A DNA stretch of 33,889 nucleotides from Gammaproteobacteria bacterium (GTDB lineage: Bacteria; Pseudomonadota; Gammaproteobacteria; HK1): NCBI GenBank assembly GCA_011775625.1, contig JAABYT010000024.1, forward strand, positions 1-33,889, written 5' to 3'. This document shows, one piece after another, positions 1 to 8,700 of this stretch. The translations under genes were made by a program, and so were the position numbers. Under the pieces are notes generated by a model. That model did not search any database. It saw only the letters and a list, made by a program, of their open reading frames with translations, and was not told the origin of the DNA. Position 1 is the stretch's first letter; the number at the start of each line of letters is the position of its first letter.

Positions 1-44
1 CGGTTCCCACTATCAACGTATGCGCACGCTGATAGACGGCCTCA

Positions 45-2252
45 TCACATCCCGGCACTCGTCCTGAGCGCGTCCATCTCGAGCGCTGTCTTGCCGGATT
101 CGCGGTAAAAGACGGCTGCAGATTCAGAAAGCCGCACGGCGGCTTGCGGATGTGTGTCCTGCATGGATTGCGCGAGCTCCACGAGTTTGTCGGCAAGACG
201 TTTTTTGGTGCGTGCTGAAAGATAGCGTTGGTTGCTCGGGTGCAGGGCATCCCTCAAGTAGGCTGCGACGAGCATTTCGGCCGACTCGCGTGGAATCTGC
301 TCCGAGCGCATGGCGTGTGGCACGAGGCGGGTGACAACGCCATCTGTGAAGAGCTCGTGCTGCCCGGTGGCTCTATCAATCATCGCGAGATAGCACAGCC
401 CCTGAATCAGCCGCGCGTCGCGGTCCTGCTCGATGATCCTGGTGGCTTCCTCGACGGCGAGACTAATCTGCCCCATGCTGAGCAAGGTTGACAGAAAAAT
501 TTGATCAATCGACAGCGCACGGAAGACAGCGGCGTCCCAGCCATCCGGGACTTGTAAATCCGGTGCGAGGATGTGCCCACGGAAGTATTCGAGGTCCTTG
601 CGGGCAGCGACCGCTTCACCCGCTGCAAGCCGCGACATGCCGCGCCACAGGCGGATTCGAGCCACGAGGGTGCGGTCCTCGTCGCCGTCGGGCACGTGTG
701 TCAGGGCGTCGGTGTAGAACTTCACTGCATCCGCGTACTCGCGATTCAGGAGGTAGTAGTTTCCCACCTGCGCGTACTCGGCAACGTCGGTCGGATACCA
801 GCGTATTGCATCCTCATCGAGATCGAGCACCGCGGCTGGATCACCAGGGGGCAGGTGCGAGACCGTGGGCAGATGTGTGGCCCAGAAGGAGAGCTTCGTG
901 GACTGATTGCCCCATCGCGCGGACGAGATATTCATCAAACCGAACCGTCGCGAGGGGAGCGTGCCGTTGGGTTGAGCGACCATCAGGTTATGCCGCTGTG
1001 CGGGTGCCCATCGGATGCGACCGTGAGGCACGATCGCAACCGTACGGTCGAATTCCTCCGCCAGGGTGAGATAAGCGAGGTTAGATCCCGGCTTTGACCA
1101 GCCCAGGAACTGCTCCACTTGCAAAGCCCCGGACAACTCGGTGAGGGTGCCGGATTCCGGATCTACGAGCAGCAGACGTTTCTCGCTCAGCATCCCCAGC
1201 AAGCGCTCACCGGGTGCCCAGTGAAGGTCGGTGGTCTGTCCTTCAGGCATGCTGAGGACCCGCTGCGGTCGATCGGTCGCGATCCGCGTCAGTACGAGCT
1301 CGCGGATCGGGTTTGAATCCGCCGGCTGGCTCGAGTCCGCCGGCTGCGCCGCTGCCGGTGCCCTGATGTGGGCGAGCCAGCGCGAGTCGGGCGACCAGCT
1401 TCCGAGGCGCGGACGCAGATCGTAGAGAAATTCGCTGTGTCCCCGATGCTGCGCGTCCTCCACTCTGTGCTCCGGCACGACAGGGGGCGCCGGACTCTTC
1501 TCGATTGACCGCCATTTCGTCTCGTCCGAACCAATGGGCCCGAGCCATAGGGCGCCCATGTCCGACTTACGGGTCGCAGAGGTGAGCCACTCGCCGTTCG
1601 GACTGATTGAAAACGCCAAGCTCGGTGCGCGAATCGGCGACGCCACGGTGCGCATGCCGTTGTCGGCGTTCAAGGACATGACGGACTGAAGGCCGGACGC
1701 GTCGGTATCGAGGAACAACACGTGATTGCCGTCCGGGTGCCAGGCGAAGAGCGCGTCGGCTTTGAGCTGGATCTCTGCCCGAAATCGAGCCGCAGTAAGA
1801 AATCTCGGATTTGCAGGTGTCCAATCGCTCGGTAGAGTTGCCGAATCTCCCGCGGACTTTTGCACGTCGGAAGTCCAGATGTCCTCCGGGGCCGGCCAAT
1901 ACCAAAGCGCGTAGCTCAGCAGTCCGGTGCTCGAGTCCCGCTTGCCATCCGTGACGGCGAATAGTACGGCACGCTGTCCTGGTGCCCAATGGGGAGAGGA
2001 CAGGGTGGTATCAGGCTTTGCCGTGAAAACGCGCCGATGCATGTCTCCCCGCGTGCGGGCTACAAAAACGCTGTCCTTATGACGATATGCAATGGCCCGG
2101 TCGTCGGCAGAGAATGGAATTGTGCGGTCCTCTTCCCATCGAACGGTGCCGTTCGGCACGCACGCGGCAAAGACCGAGAGCGCGAGTAAAACGACCGCAA
2201 GCTCTGCAAGCGTACGCGGCGAATCCGGTAAGTGTCGATGGCTATTGCTCAT
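45..2252 (-). CDS. PD40 beta-propeller / TPR lipoprotein
   Basis: Predicted envelope lipoprotein of 735 residues. The N-terminus has a signal peptide ending in a lipobox (SVFAAC, Cys31). Residues about 40-480 contain repeated WD40-like PD40/TolB-type blades, for example WAPGQRAVLF, FAWHPDGNHVLFL, SWSPDSRWLAHI and HWAPGERLLGML. From about residue 490 there are TPR-like helices (YYLLNREYADAVKFYTDAL and following). No catalytic motif is seen, so a scaffold or binding role is inferred. I chose ATG 2252 because AAGG lies about 9 bases upstream; an in-frame TTG at 2258 is the alternative. The start overlaps the end of the upstream TPR lipoprotein gene, so the two are probably co-transcribed and translationally coupled. 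Exact function unknown. Confidence 0.8.
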   Translation of the reverse strand: MSNSHRHLPDSPRTLAELAVVLLALSVFAACVPNGTVRWEEDRTIPFSADDRAIAYRHKDSVFVARTRGDMHRRVFTAKPDTTLSSPHWAPGQRAVLFAVTDGKRDSSTGLLSYALWYWPAPEDIWTSDVQKSAGDSATLPSDWTPANPRFLTAARFRAEIQLKADALFAWHPDGNHVLFLDTDASGLQSVMSLNADNGMRTVASPIRAPSLAFSISPNGEWLTSATRKSDMGALWLGPIGSDETKWRSIEKSPAPPVVPEHRVEDAQHRGHSEFLYDLRPRLGSWSPDSRWLAHIRAPAAAQPADSSQPADSNPIRELVLTRIATDRPQRVLSMPEGQTTDLHWAPGERLLGMLSEKRLLLVDPESGTLTELSGALQVEQFLGWSKPGSNLAYLTLAEEFDRTVAIVPHGRIRWAPAQRHNLMVAQPNGTLPSRRFGLMNISSARWGNQSTKLSFWATHLPTVSHLPPGDPAAVLDLDEDAIRWYPTDVAEYAQVGNYYLLNREYADAVKFYTDALTHVPDGDEDRTLVARIRLWRGMSRLAAGEAVAARKDLEYFRGHILAPDLQVPDGWDAAVFRALSIDQIFLSTLLSMGQISLAVEEATRIIEQDRDARLIQGLCYLAMIDRATGQHELFTDGVVTRLVPHAMRSEQIPRESAEMLVAAYLRDALHPSNQRYLSARTKKRLADKLVELAQSMQDTHPQAAVRLSESAAVFYRESGKTALEMDALRTSAGM

Positions 2253-2766
2253 GTTCAAGTACCTTCAATCGAAGCAAAGCGAGCTCCGTCTCCGCGGTTC
2301 CGGGATATTCGCCGACGATTTGTCGGTAGGCGATCATGGCCCGTTCTCTCTTTTCGAGATGACGCTCGAGCAGGTCGCCCAACATCAACAGCGCCTGGCG
2401 CCGCTGCTCGTGCGGAAGGCTCGCGCGCAAGGCCTGCTCGATGTTTCTGCGAGCCTCATCGTATTCCCCAAGTGCGATGTGGAGTTCCGCCAGTTGCATG
2501 AATGCCTGTCCCCTCAAGGCACCGTCGCGGGAGATTCGAATAATCGCGGCGTAATCACTCTCGAGTTGATGACGTTCGGCAATCGCCCGGATAGCAACGG
2601 AATGCCGGCGCTCGGTGCTCTCCCAGAGCGCATCCGCATCGAGATTTCTGCCTGGAGCCGCGCAGCCGGGAAGCACCGTAATGAGGAGTAAACCCAAGGA
2701 GGCACCGGCCGCAATTTTGTGCGCTGTCTTCATGATTGGCTTTGGTTGGCGCCGGTGCCGGGACAA
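2242..2766 (-). CDS. Small TPR-repeat lipoprotein
   Basis: Predicted lipoprotein of about 174 residues. A basic N-terminus is followed by a hydrophobic stretch and the lipobox VLPGC. The mature part is almost entirely helical with TPR-like periodicity (AFMQLAELHIALGEYDEARR, then ALLMLGDLLERHLEKRERAM, then a third partial unit), as in outer-membrane assembly or scaffold lipoproteins. Two starts are possible. TTG at 2766 has GGAGG about 6 bases upstream, while ATG at 2733 gives a shorter, more typical signal peptide but has no clear ribosome site. The gene precedes and overlaps the PD40/TPR lipoprotein gene, suggesting the two products act together in the envelope. No specific family assigned. 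Confidence 0.75.
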   Translation of the reverse strand: MSRHRRQPKPIMKTAHKIAAGASLGLLLITVLPGCAAPGRNLDADALWESTERRHSVAIRAIAERHQLESDYAAIIRISRDGALRGQAFMQLAELHIALGEYDEARRNIEQALRASLPHEQRRQALLMLGDLLERHLEKRERAMIAYRQIVGEYPGTAETELALLRLKVLEHEQ

Positions 2767-3249
2767 CCGGTCCCTCCAATCATCTAGGATCGATAGCGAT
2801 CGATGACTGAATATTAACCCGGGATCGCAATCCTCCGGACTTACAGATCGCTAACATATTCATCCCAAATGCACGGCTGCAAGGTAACACGCCGTTTACC
2901 GGTGCCGGCGTTTGATTCGCGTGCTTGTGCGGTGACGGGGGGTGATCGATTCCGCCAAGCGGAAAGTCGCCCGGCGTGGACTGTCGAGCCGTTGATCCAT
3001 GTCAATGCATCAATCACGGCTCACGGCAAGTGGTCAGGCTCAACAGGCAGACTGGTCAGGCGCTGTTCAGCATGGTCGAGCGTCGTGGCACCATCTGGTA
3101 GGAACGCGCCTCGAGGAGCCCTTCGCGCGCGAGATCGCGAAAGCGGCGGTGGTTGATTCCTGCAGGCTCGTGGAATCCGATGGCCATCACGTCCAGGGTG
3201 CGCCGGCGTCACCGTTCCGGGCCCCGCGACGATTGTCCACGGCAAAAAG
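2767..3249. other. Long intergenic region upstream of the lipoprotein pair
   Basis: This gap must contain the promoter of the minus-strand lipoprotein pair, probably in the AT-richer part near 2780-2870, but I see no convincing -35/-10 pair. A short direct repeat GATCGAT-AGC-GATCGAT lies near 2789-2805. Part of the rest (3056-3187, minus) looks like decayed coding sequence and is listed separately. No RNA gene was recognised. Confidence 0.5.
3056..3187 (-). pseudogene. Possible C-terminal gene remnant (43 codons)
   Basis: A short open frame starting ATG-GCC-ATC (an in-frame GTG lies just before the ATG) and ending in TGA. About three quarters of its codons end in G or C, like the real genes of this window, and it encodes a compact stretch including HRRFRDLAREGLLEARSY, which has the look of the last helices of a folded protein. 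The segment after the helix vaguely resembles the C-terminus of winged-helix regulators such as the Crp family, but that is impression only. The frame is closed by a stop a few codons upstream and there is no ribosome site, so a remnant of a degraded gene is more likely than an active small gene. Confidence 0.25.
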
Positions 3250-3273
3250 AAAGCCCCTCTAAAGAGGGGCTTT
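3250..3273 (-). terminator. Rho-independent terminator of the PPC-protein gene
   Basis: A perfect 11-bp inverted repeat (AAAGCCCCTCT / AGAGGGGCTTT) with a 2-base centre. On the minus strand it is followed by a T-rich tail (TTTCTTTTTGCC). It lies about 40 bases beyond the stop codon of the minus-strand PPC-domain gene. Stem and T-tract have the classical intrinsic terminator layout in that direction only. Confidence 0.85.
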
Positions 3274-3279
3274 CCATAC

Positions 3280-3300
3280 AGCCCCCCCAGGCGGGGGGCT
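3280..3300 (-). terminator. Second GC-rich hairpin between gene end and terminator
   Basis: An 8-bp inverted repeat AGCCCCCC / GGGGGGCT with a 5-base loop, placed between the PPC gene stop and the main terminator. It has no T-tract of its own, so it may act as a 3'-end stabilising hairpin or as part of a tandem termination signal. Confidence 0.45.
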
Positions 3301-3314
3301 CGTGCCGATGCCGC

Positions 3315-4229
3315 TCAGTCCTTGGTCTTGGCGGGGACCACCTTGAGCCAGGCGCTGCCCTCGAAGTCCGAGCCTGCTCGAGCGGCGCGTGCGCCCGAAC
3401 CGCCGCCGGTTCGGCCCTTCACGTGCCCCTCCAGGCTGCTCGGCCCGAAGCCGGCCTTCTCGGTGTAGAAGTGACACACGAGATCCCGATGGCCGTCGCG
3501 GTTGACGTCGCGGTAGTTGTTGGAGCACTTGTGCAGGCTCCGCTCGTTACCCGTCGCTCCGAACGTGAGGCTCTGCTGGTCTACGTCCCTCACGTCGAAG
3601 TCCTTCGAGCCCAGAAGAGCGACCGGAAGCTTGCCCTTGCTCCTGGGGTTGAAGGGCGGCGACACGTTGTCGTTGCCGGGCTTGATCACCATGCTGATCT
3701 GCACATTGGGCACCGAGACGCCGCTGATGACGAGCACGTAGTCGCCCTCGTCGACGTAACCCGACCACGTACTACCCCCGTGGGTAAAGTAGCGCGGATA
3801 GCTGCTGACTCCGACGGTGTACATGCCGGTGGCCGGCACGACGAAGCCGTCGATGCGGGCATCGTAGGCATGGTAGCTGCCAGGATCGACGCTGGCATCG
3901 TCACCGGCGCGCAGCAGGCTGCCCGCGGAATCGAAGATACCGATCACGGTATCGACGCTCTCGCCGGCTCCAAAGCCCTGGTCGATGTCCACTGTCAGCA
4001 CGTCGCCTGCCTGCGCGAAGAAGCGGAAGAAGTCGACGTCGTTGGGGTCATCCGCCTTGCTCAGCGCTCCACTGACCTGCAGCTCCGAGGTGCTGCCCCG
4101 CAGCACTTGGGCGTTTGCAAAAGGATTGTTGGGCTCGGACTCCAACACTGAGGATGCGTAGGCCTGGCCCGTGCCGGCCGCGAGCACGGCGGCGGCAAGA
4201 ATTGACGAGAGTCTTGCTGTGACGTTCAT
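3315..4229 (-). CDS. Secreted PPC-domain protein with calcium-loop motif
   Basis: Predicted exported protein of 304 residues. Residues 1-25 form a Sec signal peptide ending in AYA. Residues about 28-180 match a bacterial pre-peptidase C-terminal (PPC) beta-sandwich: SEPNNPFANAQ near 31-41, then DPNDVDFFRF at 61-70 and VVPATGMYTVGV at 130-141. A second module begins with VIKPGN and the SKGKLPVALLGSKDFDV stretch (about 197-213), a motif I associate with surface or secreted proteins of unknown function. It contains DVNRDGHRD (241-249), the DxNxDGxxD calcium-loop pattern, flanked by Cys235 and Cys252 that could pair. No protease domain is present, although PPC domains often accompany peptidases. 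AAGGGA lies about 9 bases before ATG 4229. A strong terminator follows. Confidence 0.85.
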   Translation of the reverse strand: MNVTARLSSILAAAVLAAGTGQAYASSVLESEPNNPFANAQVLRGSTSELQVSGALSKADDPNDVDFFRFFAQAGDVLTVDIDQGFGAGESVDTVIGIFDSAGSLLRAGDDASVDPGSYHAYDARIDGFVVPATGMYTVGVSSYPRYFTHGGSTWSGYVDEGDYVLVISGVSVPNVQISMVIKPGNDNVSPPFNPRSKGKLPVALLGSKDFDVRDVDQQSLTFGATGNERSLHKCSNNYRDVNRDGHRDLVCHFYTEKAGFGPSSLEGHVKGRTGGGSGARAARAGSDFEGSAWLKVVPAKTKD

Positions 4230-4743
4230 GTTTATCTGTCCCTTACTTGCTGTTTGCCGAATTACCGAATCTCCACCGCCTGCTTCTCACCCTACGAATC
4301 CCGAAGTCGCGTCGGAAATTCCCAGTATCGTAATTACTAACCGTGATACGTCGATTGACCCACCATCTTGCGCCATCAGCTCCAGCGCCTCGGGGCCGGT
4401 CTTGAGGTAATTATCGGCACCTGCGCAACGGAATCCGTGCGGCATTAGGCAGTCACGCTGTGCTGCAAATCACCAATTCGGCGGTTTTTGGCTGTCGATA
4501 ATCAATGGGTGACGGTATGGCGCCGAATGTCCAGGCGAGCCCGGCCGGCGCGGGCATCGAAGGCCGGTGGGAGTCGCGGTTGTTTCGTGTCAACGTGCCG
4601 TAGGAACGGTTGGCATGTAATTGCCCGGCTGAGAAATTAGGCGTCTATTTGCCGGCTCTGTTGGCGGGTCGGGTAGGAATGTCCCCTCAACGCAGAGAGG
4701 ATTCGCAAGGCAACGAAAAGCACGCGCGAGAGGCGCAGGGCAA
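4230..4743. other. Intergenic region between the PPC protein and kinase-like genes
   Basis: This 514-base gap should hold the promoter of the PPC-protein gene and the 3' end of the kinase-like gene. Part of it is AT-richer than the surroundings. A 52-codon minus-strand open frame (4287-4445) is listed separately. From 4446 to 4743 I see no gene, repeat or clear terminator. Confidence 0.5.
4287..4445 (-). other. Possible small ORF or remnant (52 codons)
   Basis: A minus-strand frame from ATG 4445 to a TGA 57 bases before the PPC-protein start. The translation looks protein-like in its first half (RCAGADNYLKTGPEALELMA, with mostly G/C-ending codons) and then becomes AT-rich. There is no Shine-Dalgarno sequence before the ATG, and the frame stays open only 8 codons further upstream. 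It could be a leader ORF of the PPC gene, a small gene, or a decayed fragment; I cannot decide between them. Confidence 0.2.
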
Positions 4744-5481
4744 TCAGAGCAGGAGGTCGCGGTCCTCGCGAGTGCTGGCGAATTCGTGATGCTTCAGGTG
4801 CTCATGGTGCAGACGCTCCGTTTCTTCGGGATCCAGCACTCCGTGCATGGAGAGACGCTTCTTCGCTCTCGCCCTGAGCGTGGCGAGCCTCGCGCGGGAC
4901 CGCTCGGTCTCCTGGAACGACACCAGGCGTAGCAATCTGCTGACCAGCGTGGCGGCGTCGTCGATCGAAGTGCGCTCGGTATTGATCACGATGTCATAGA
5001 AGCGCGGGTCTCTCCAATCGCCTTTAAATAAGTGTCTTACAATTCTTGCGTGCGCCGCGTCGTTTGATTTGATCTCCTTGCGTGCGACCGATGCGTTTTC
5101 CAGCCCCGCGCGCTCCATCAACCTCCTGACTCGAATGTGCATTGGCGCGCAGACTCTCACGCAGGCAACGTGGGACACCCCGCGCAGCAACTGCGCAGCG
5201 CCCCAGCCTCGAATGATGACATTTCCGCGTTCCGCGAGCTCGAATATCTGCTCGGCGGTGCAACGCGCAAGGCATTTCTCGTCGACGCGCCAGCGTTCGA
5301 GAATACCGGCGCCGCCCTCGAGATAGCGGTGCACCGCGCTATCGCGCATCTGCAGCCTGCTGGCCACGTGGTGCTCGACGAGCTCGTGATGTACCAGGGT
5401 GAGGTCACAGGCATCGGCGACACCGAGAGCCACATCTCTGCCGCCGGAGCCCATTTCCCGAGTCATTGCGATGACCGCCAT
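4744..5481 (-). CDS. Cytidylate kinase-like family protein
   Basis: Protein of 245 residues resembling the AAA-type cytidylate-kinase-like family (Pfam cytidylate kinase 2), which are P-loop nucleotide or nucleoside kinases distinct from housekeeping Cmk. The N-terminus has the family signature VIAMTREMGSGGRDVALGVA, a glycine-rich phosphate-binding loop, followed by HHELVEHH where relatives have the dxxLie segment. The middle has a LID-like basic region (HIRVRRLMERAG) and FYDIVINTERTSIDDA near the end of the fold. The C-terminus is rich in Arg, Lys, His and Glu. I chose ATG 5481 because GGGAGGAG sits about 6-7 bases upstream; ATG 5487 lies too close to that site and the longer frame to 5547 has no support. 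The substrate is not determinable from sequence. Confidence 0.75.
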   Translation of the reverse strand: MAVIAMTREMGSGGRDVALGVADACDLTLVHHELVEHHVASRLQMRDSAVHRYLEGGAGILERWRVDEKCLARCTAEQIFELAERGNVIIRGWGAAQLLRGVSHVACVRVCAPMHIRVRRLMERAGLENASVARKEIKSNDAAHARIVRHLFKGDWRDPRFYDIVINTERTSIDDAATLVSRLLRLVSFQETERSRARLATLRARAKKRLSMHGVLDPEETERLHHEHLKHHEFASTREDRDLLL

Positions 5482-5787
5482 CTCCATCTCCTCCCGTTCG
5501 AAGCGATTTGGAGATGCACAGCGCGCCGGCCCCTGGAGGCCCGTCACCGTGCCTTGTAACCAGCGGTCGCTGCAGGCGCGCAGCTAAAACTCGGATGGCC
5601 GCTATCCCGAGGGATGCATTGCGGGGAGGCCTTTTTGTTAGCCTGCGGTTTTCACCATACTCCTCGAGCGGCCGATTGTCATCCGCCGCCCGGGAGCAGG
5701 CGCGCCAGCCCCGTCACCAGGGGCGTGGGCGTGCGGGCGCTCGCGGGGATATCCGTGCAATGCCTGGTGCCGTGAGCGTGCCTCGCT
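5482..5787. other. Intergenic region between the kinase-like and CHAT genes
   Basis: About 300 bases holding the ribosome site of the kinase-like gene next to 5481 and the 3' flank of the CHAT gene. A short GCCCC/GGGGC hairpin lies near 5707-5725 without a T-tract. No gene and no convincing promoter were recognised. Confidence 0.4.
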
Positions 5788-8700
5788 CTAACTCCCGGCC
5801 GCTTGTCCGCCACCGTCGCCGATGAGCGAGAACGGTGCCCAAAAAATCGGATGGGCGTAGGAGAATACGGTGCGGCCTTTGGCATCGACGAAGCCCGGCC
5901 CGTCAATGAGGGCGTTCATCGTACGGCGCAGTGCCTCGGCTCGGGACAGGGTGGTATCAGCGGCTTGACGTCTGAACAGATCGGTCGTCAGCGTTCGCGC
6001 GCTGGTCGTCTCGACCGGCCAGTTCGAGACCAAGAGCGCCCGCGTACCGGCGTAGAAGAACGCGCGCCCGAGCCCCGAAACGGCTTCTGCGCCGGCGCCA
6101 GCGCCCGCTGCGGTGTTGCATGCCGATAGCACCACCCAATCGGCGTCCAGCCTGAGCGCCAGGATCTCGCCCATGGTCAGCAGCCCGTCCTCTCTGCCGC
6201 TTCCCACCTGCGGGGGTGTCAGCGCCAGTGCAGGTTGCGCCAGCCCGTCCAGGTCGCCCGGCACCAGCCCGTGGGTGGCGAACGCAACCACCTTGTAACT
6301 CGACAGCGTCATTGACTTGACCCGGTCTTCGGTTGCCGCCCTGCCGGTGAACACGTCGCGCGAGAGATCCGCGTTCAGCGCGAGCGCGATGCTTTCGATC
6401 TCCTCACCCGTATCCGGAAGACGCGGCAGCATGGCCAGATCCGCGCTCGATAAGCCTCCCAGATCCGGAGAGGCGCGCCGTGATAGGAGCAGGCTTCGCA
6501 CCTTCGGCGCACCGCGCGCGGACATCGTGACAGGCTCTGTCGGCTTCTCGGCCTCGGCGCCGGTGGCCTGTGCGTGCGTGAACCACGGATCGCCGAAGCC
6601 CGCAAAAGGCCGGCGCGAGGCCGATGCGGGCGCCAGGCTTCGCAACGTTACCAGGGACGCTACGGAAGGCAGCACCGTCACCGCGTGCGTGCGCGCGAGC
6701 CAGGGCATGTCTCGGTACTCGGAGAACAAGGGCTGCCTCTGCGGTACCGGCTGCGCGGACGCGGTGGTCAGCACCGACAACGGTAGCTGCCCGAGTGGGC
6801 CGTCCGCGACCACCAGCAGACTGTGCGCCTGCTCCCATCCCGCCGTCACCGGCGCCAGCAGCGCTTTATAAAGTCGGTGCGCCAACTCGACATCGAATGG
6901 CGGGATGCCTCCCAGCGAGGCCGCGCGCGGATCCAGCGATCGGCGCAGATCACCAACGGCTGCGGCCATGCGCTCTCGCCCGAGCGGGGCGACGGTGAAT
7001 GCGAGCTGTCCCACCCTGGGTATCGCCCAAACATAGGCCTTGTCCTTCGCGACATAGGTCACCACCAGCGCCTCGCCGACCGCCAGGCTGTTACGTGCGG
7101 CGGTAATGGTCGCGGGCCTGGGACTCATGAGCGTGGCATATTCGGGGAATCGTGTCTCGATCGCTTCGGCGAATGCGGCCCGAGCGTTACGCAGAGTGTC
7201 GATCCGCACCCTCAGCTCCTCTGTGGCGGCCGCCCCCGGCCTGTATTCGGGGCGCAATAACGTGCGCGCCAGCAACCCGTGCAACGCGCCAATCTGCTTG
7301 ACTGCGTCCTGCTCTTTTCGCACGAGCTCCGCGAGCTCCGCGTCGCCGGCGGCGGCACGGGCCGCGCTGGCCGACAAGGCCCGCTGCACCGCTTGCCCGC
7401 GGGCGAACTCGGCGAGCCGGAAGGCTTCGCCTACTGCATCCGGTCCGATCCCGACGCTGGCATCTTCGAGGCTCACGAGCAGATCGATGTAGGCTTCGAG
7501 GATCAGACCGAGGCGCATCTCCTTGGCTGTTTGATCGCCTAATTCCTCGTCGCTTCGACGAGAGCGCGTCATCAGTATCGGCACCGACGCCGCGAATGCG
7601 TCCATTGCCTGTCGCTGCTTTCCCATCCTGGCAAGCGCCATAGCGAGCACTCCATGCGCTTCGGCCGTGACGTAGTGCTTGGGTCCCAGAGCCGTCAGAT
7701 GGTGGCGCCACGCCCTTCGAGCGAGCGCTTCTGCTTCGTCGGCCCGGCCGGTGCTGACAAGCGCGACGGCCCAAGTGATGTCACGGGAAAAGAACTGATC
7801 GAAGGTGACGGCGTCCGTCGCGAGATCCGTTTCGATTGACTCGAATACTTCAATCGCCGCTGTCCACTGCCGCTGGTTGACCAGCGCTTCGGCAAGCTCG
7901 GCGTGGGCCAGTGCAAGTTGAAAGGAATCCCTCGGTGCACCAGTCTCCAGGTAGATGTCCGCCAATGCGCGCGCAAGGCGTTCGGCTTCTTCATGGCGAC
8001 CCTGCGCGCCAATCACACGAACCAGGGTCTTCAGTTGCAGTGCGGTGTCCTGCGAATCGCGGCCGGCCCGGGCGAGAGAACCCATCACGGCCTTCCTCGC
8101 TTCGATCTCTGCTTCGATTAATCGATCTTGACGCAGTAGGTTCTCAGCGAGCTCGGCGTGGCTCAAATCGATGTGTATTGCGCTGTACGTGGCGTGCGGA
8201 TGAACTTCGAAATTTTTCCGAAACCTGGTGATGGCGATTCGATAGTGTTGCTCGGCATCCGCATATCGTCCCTTCACGTCGAGCAGGTTAGCCCTTGCCC
8301 GCTCAATCTGAGCCGTCCAGAGGTTGTTCCATTCGGGCCATGATCGCCACGACCTGGCCTCATTGAGCAGTGCTTCCGATTTTTCCAGAAGTCGTTCTGC
8401 CGCAATCAAGTCTCCGCTGCGCCCGTAGTGGACAGCCAGTACGGCTCCGCGCGTAATTCCCAAGCCGCGGCGATTCGAGGGGATGGACGCGAGCGCCTTT
8501 TCCCGATGATCGATCGCGTCGACGAACCTGCCCGCAAGCAGCTCGGCATTCGACAGATCCCAGAGAATGCCCGAGCGAATTCTGTCTTCACTCTTGCGCG
8601 ACAAACGCTCGGCTTCTTTGAGATCCGCGAGGTAGCGTTGACTGTCACCGATCTCACGTGCTGCCAGGCCACGCTTCCAAAAGAACTCGGCCAACTCCGT

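Noticed and set aside
2789-2805. GATCGAT direct repeat as an operator or attachment site
   Set aside because: Two 7-base copies with a 3-base spacer can arise by chance; there is no integrase, tRNA or second pair nearby.
3153-4151. 332-codon plus-strand frame opposite the PPC gene
   Set aside because: It is the antisense of a gene with a clear signal peptide and PPC motifs, has no family features of its own and ends at no regulatory signal.
5707-5725. Hairpin after the CHAT gene as its terminator
   Set aside because: A five-base stem without a T-tract is too weak to call.
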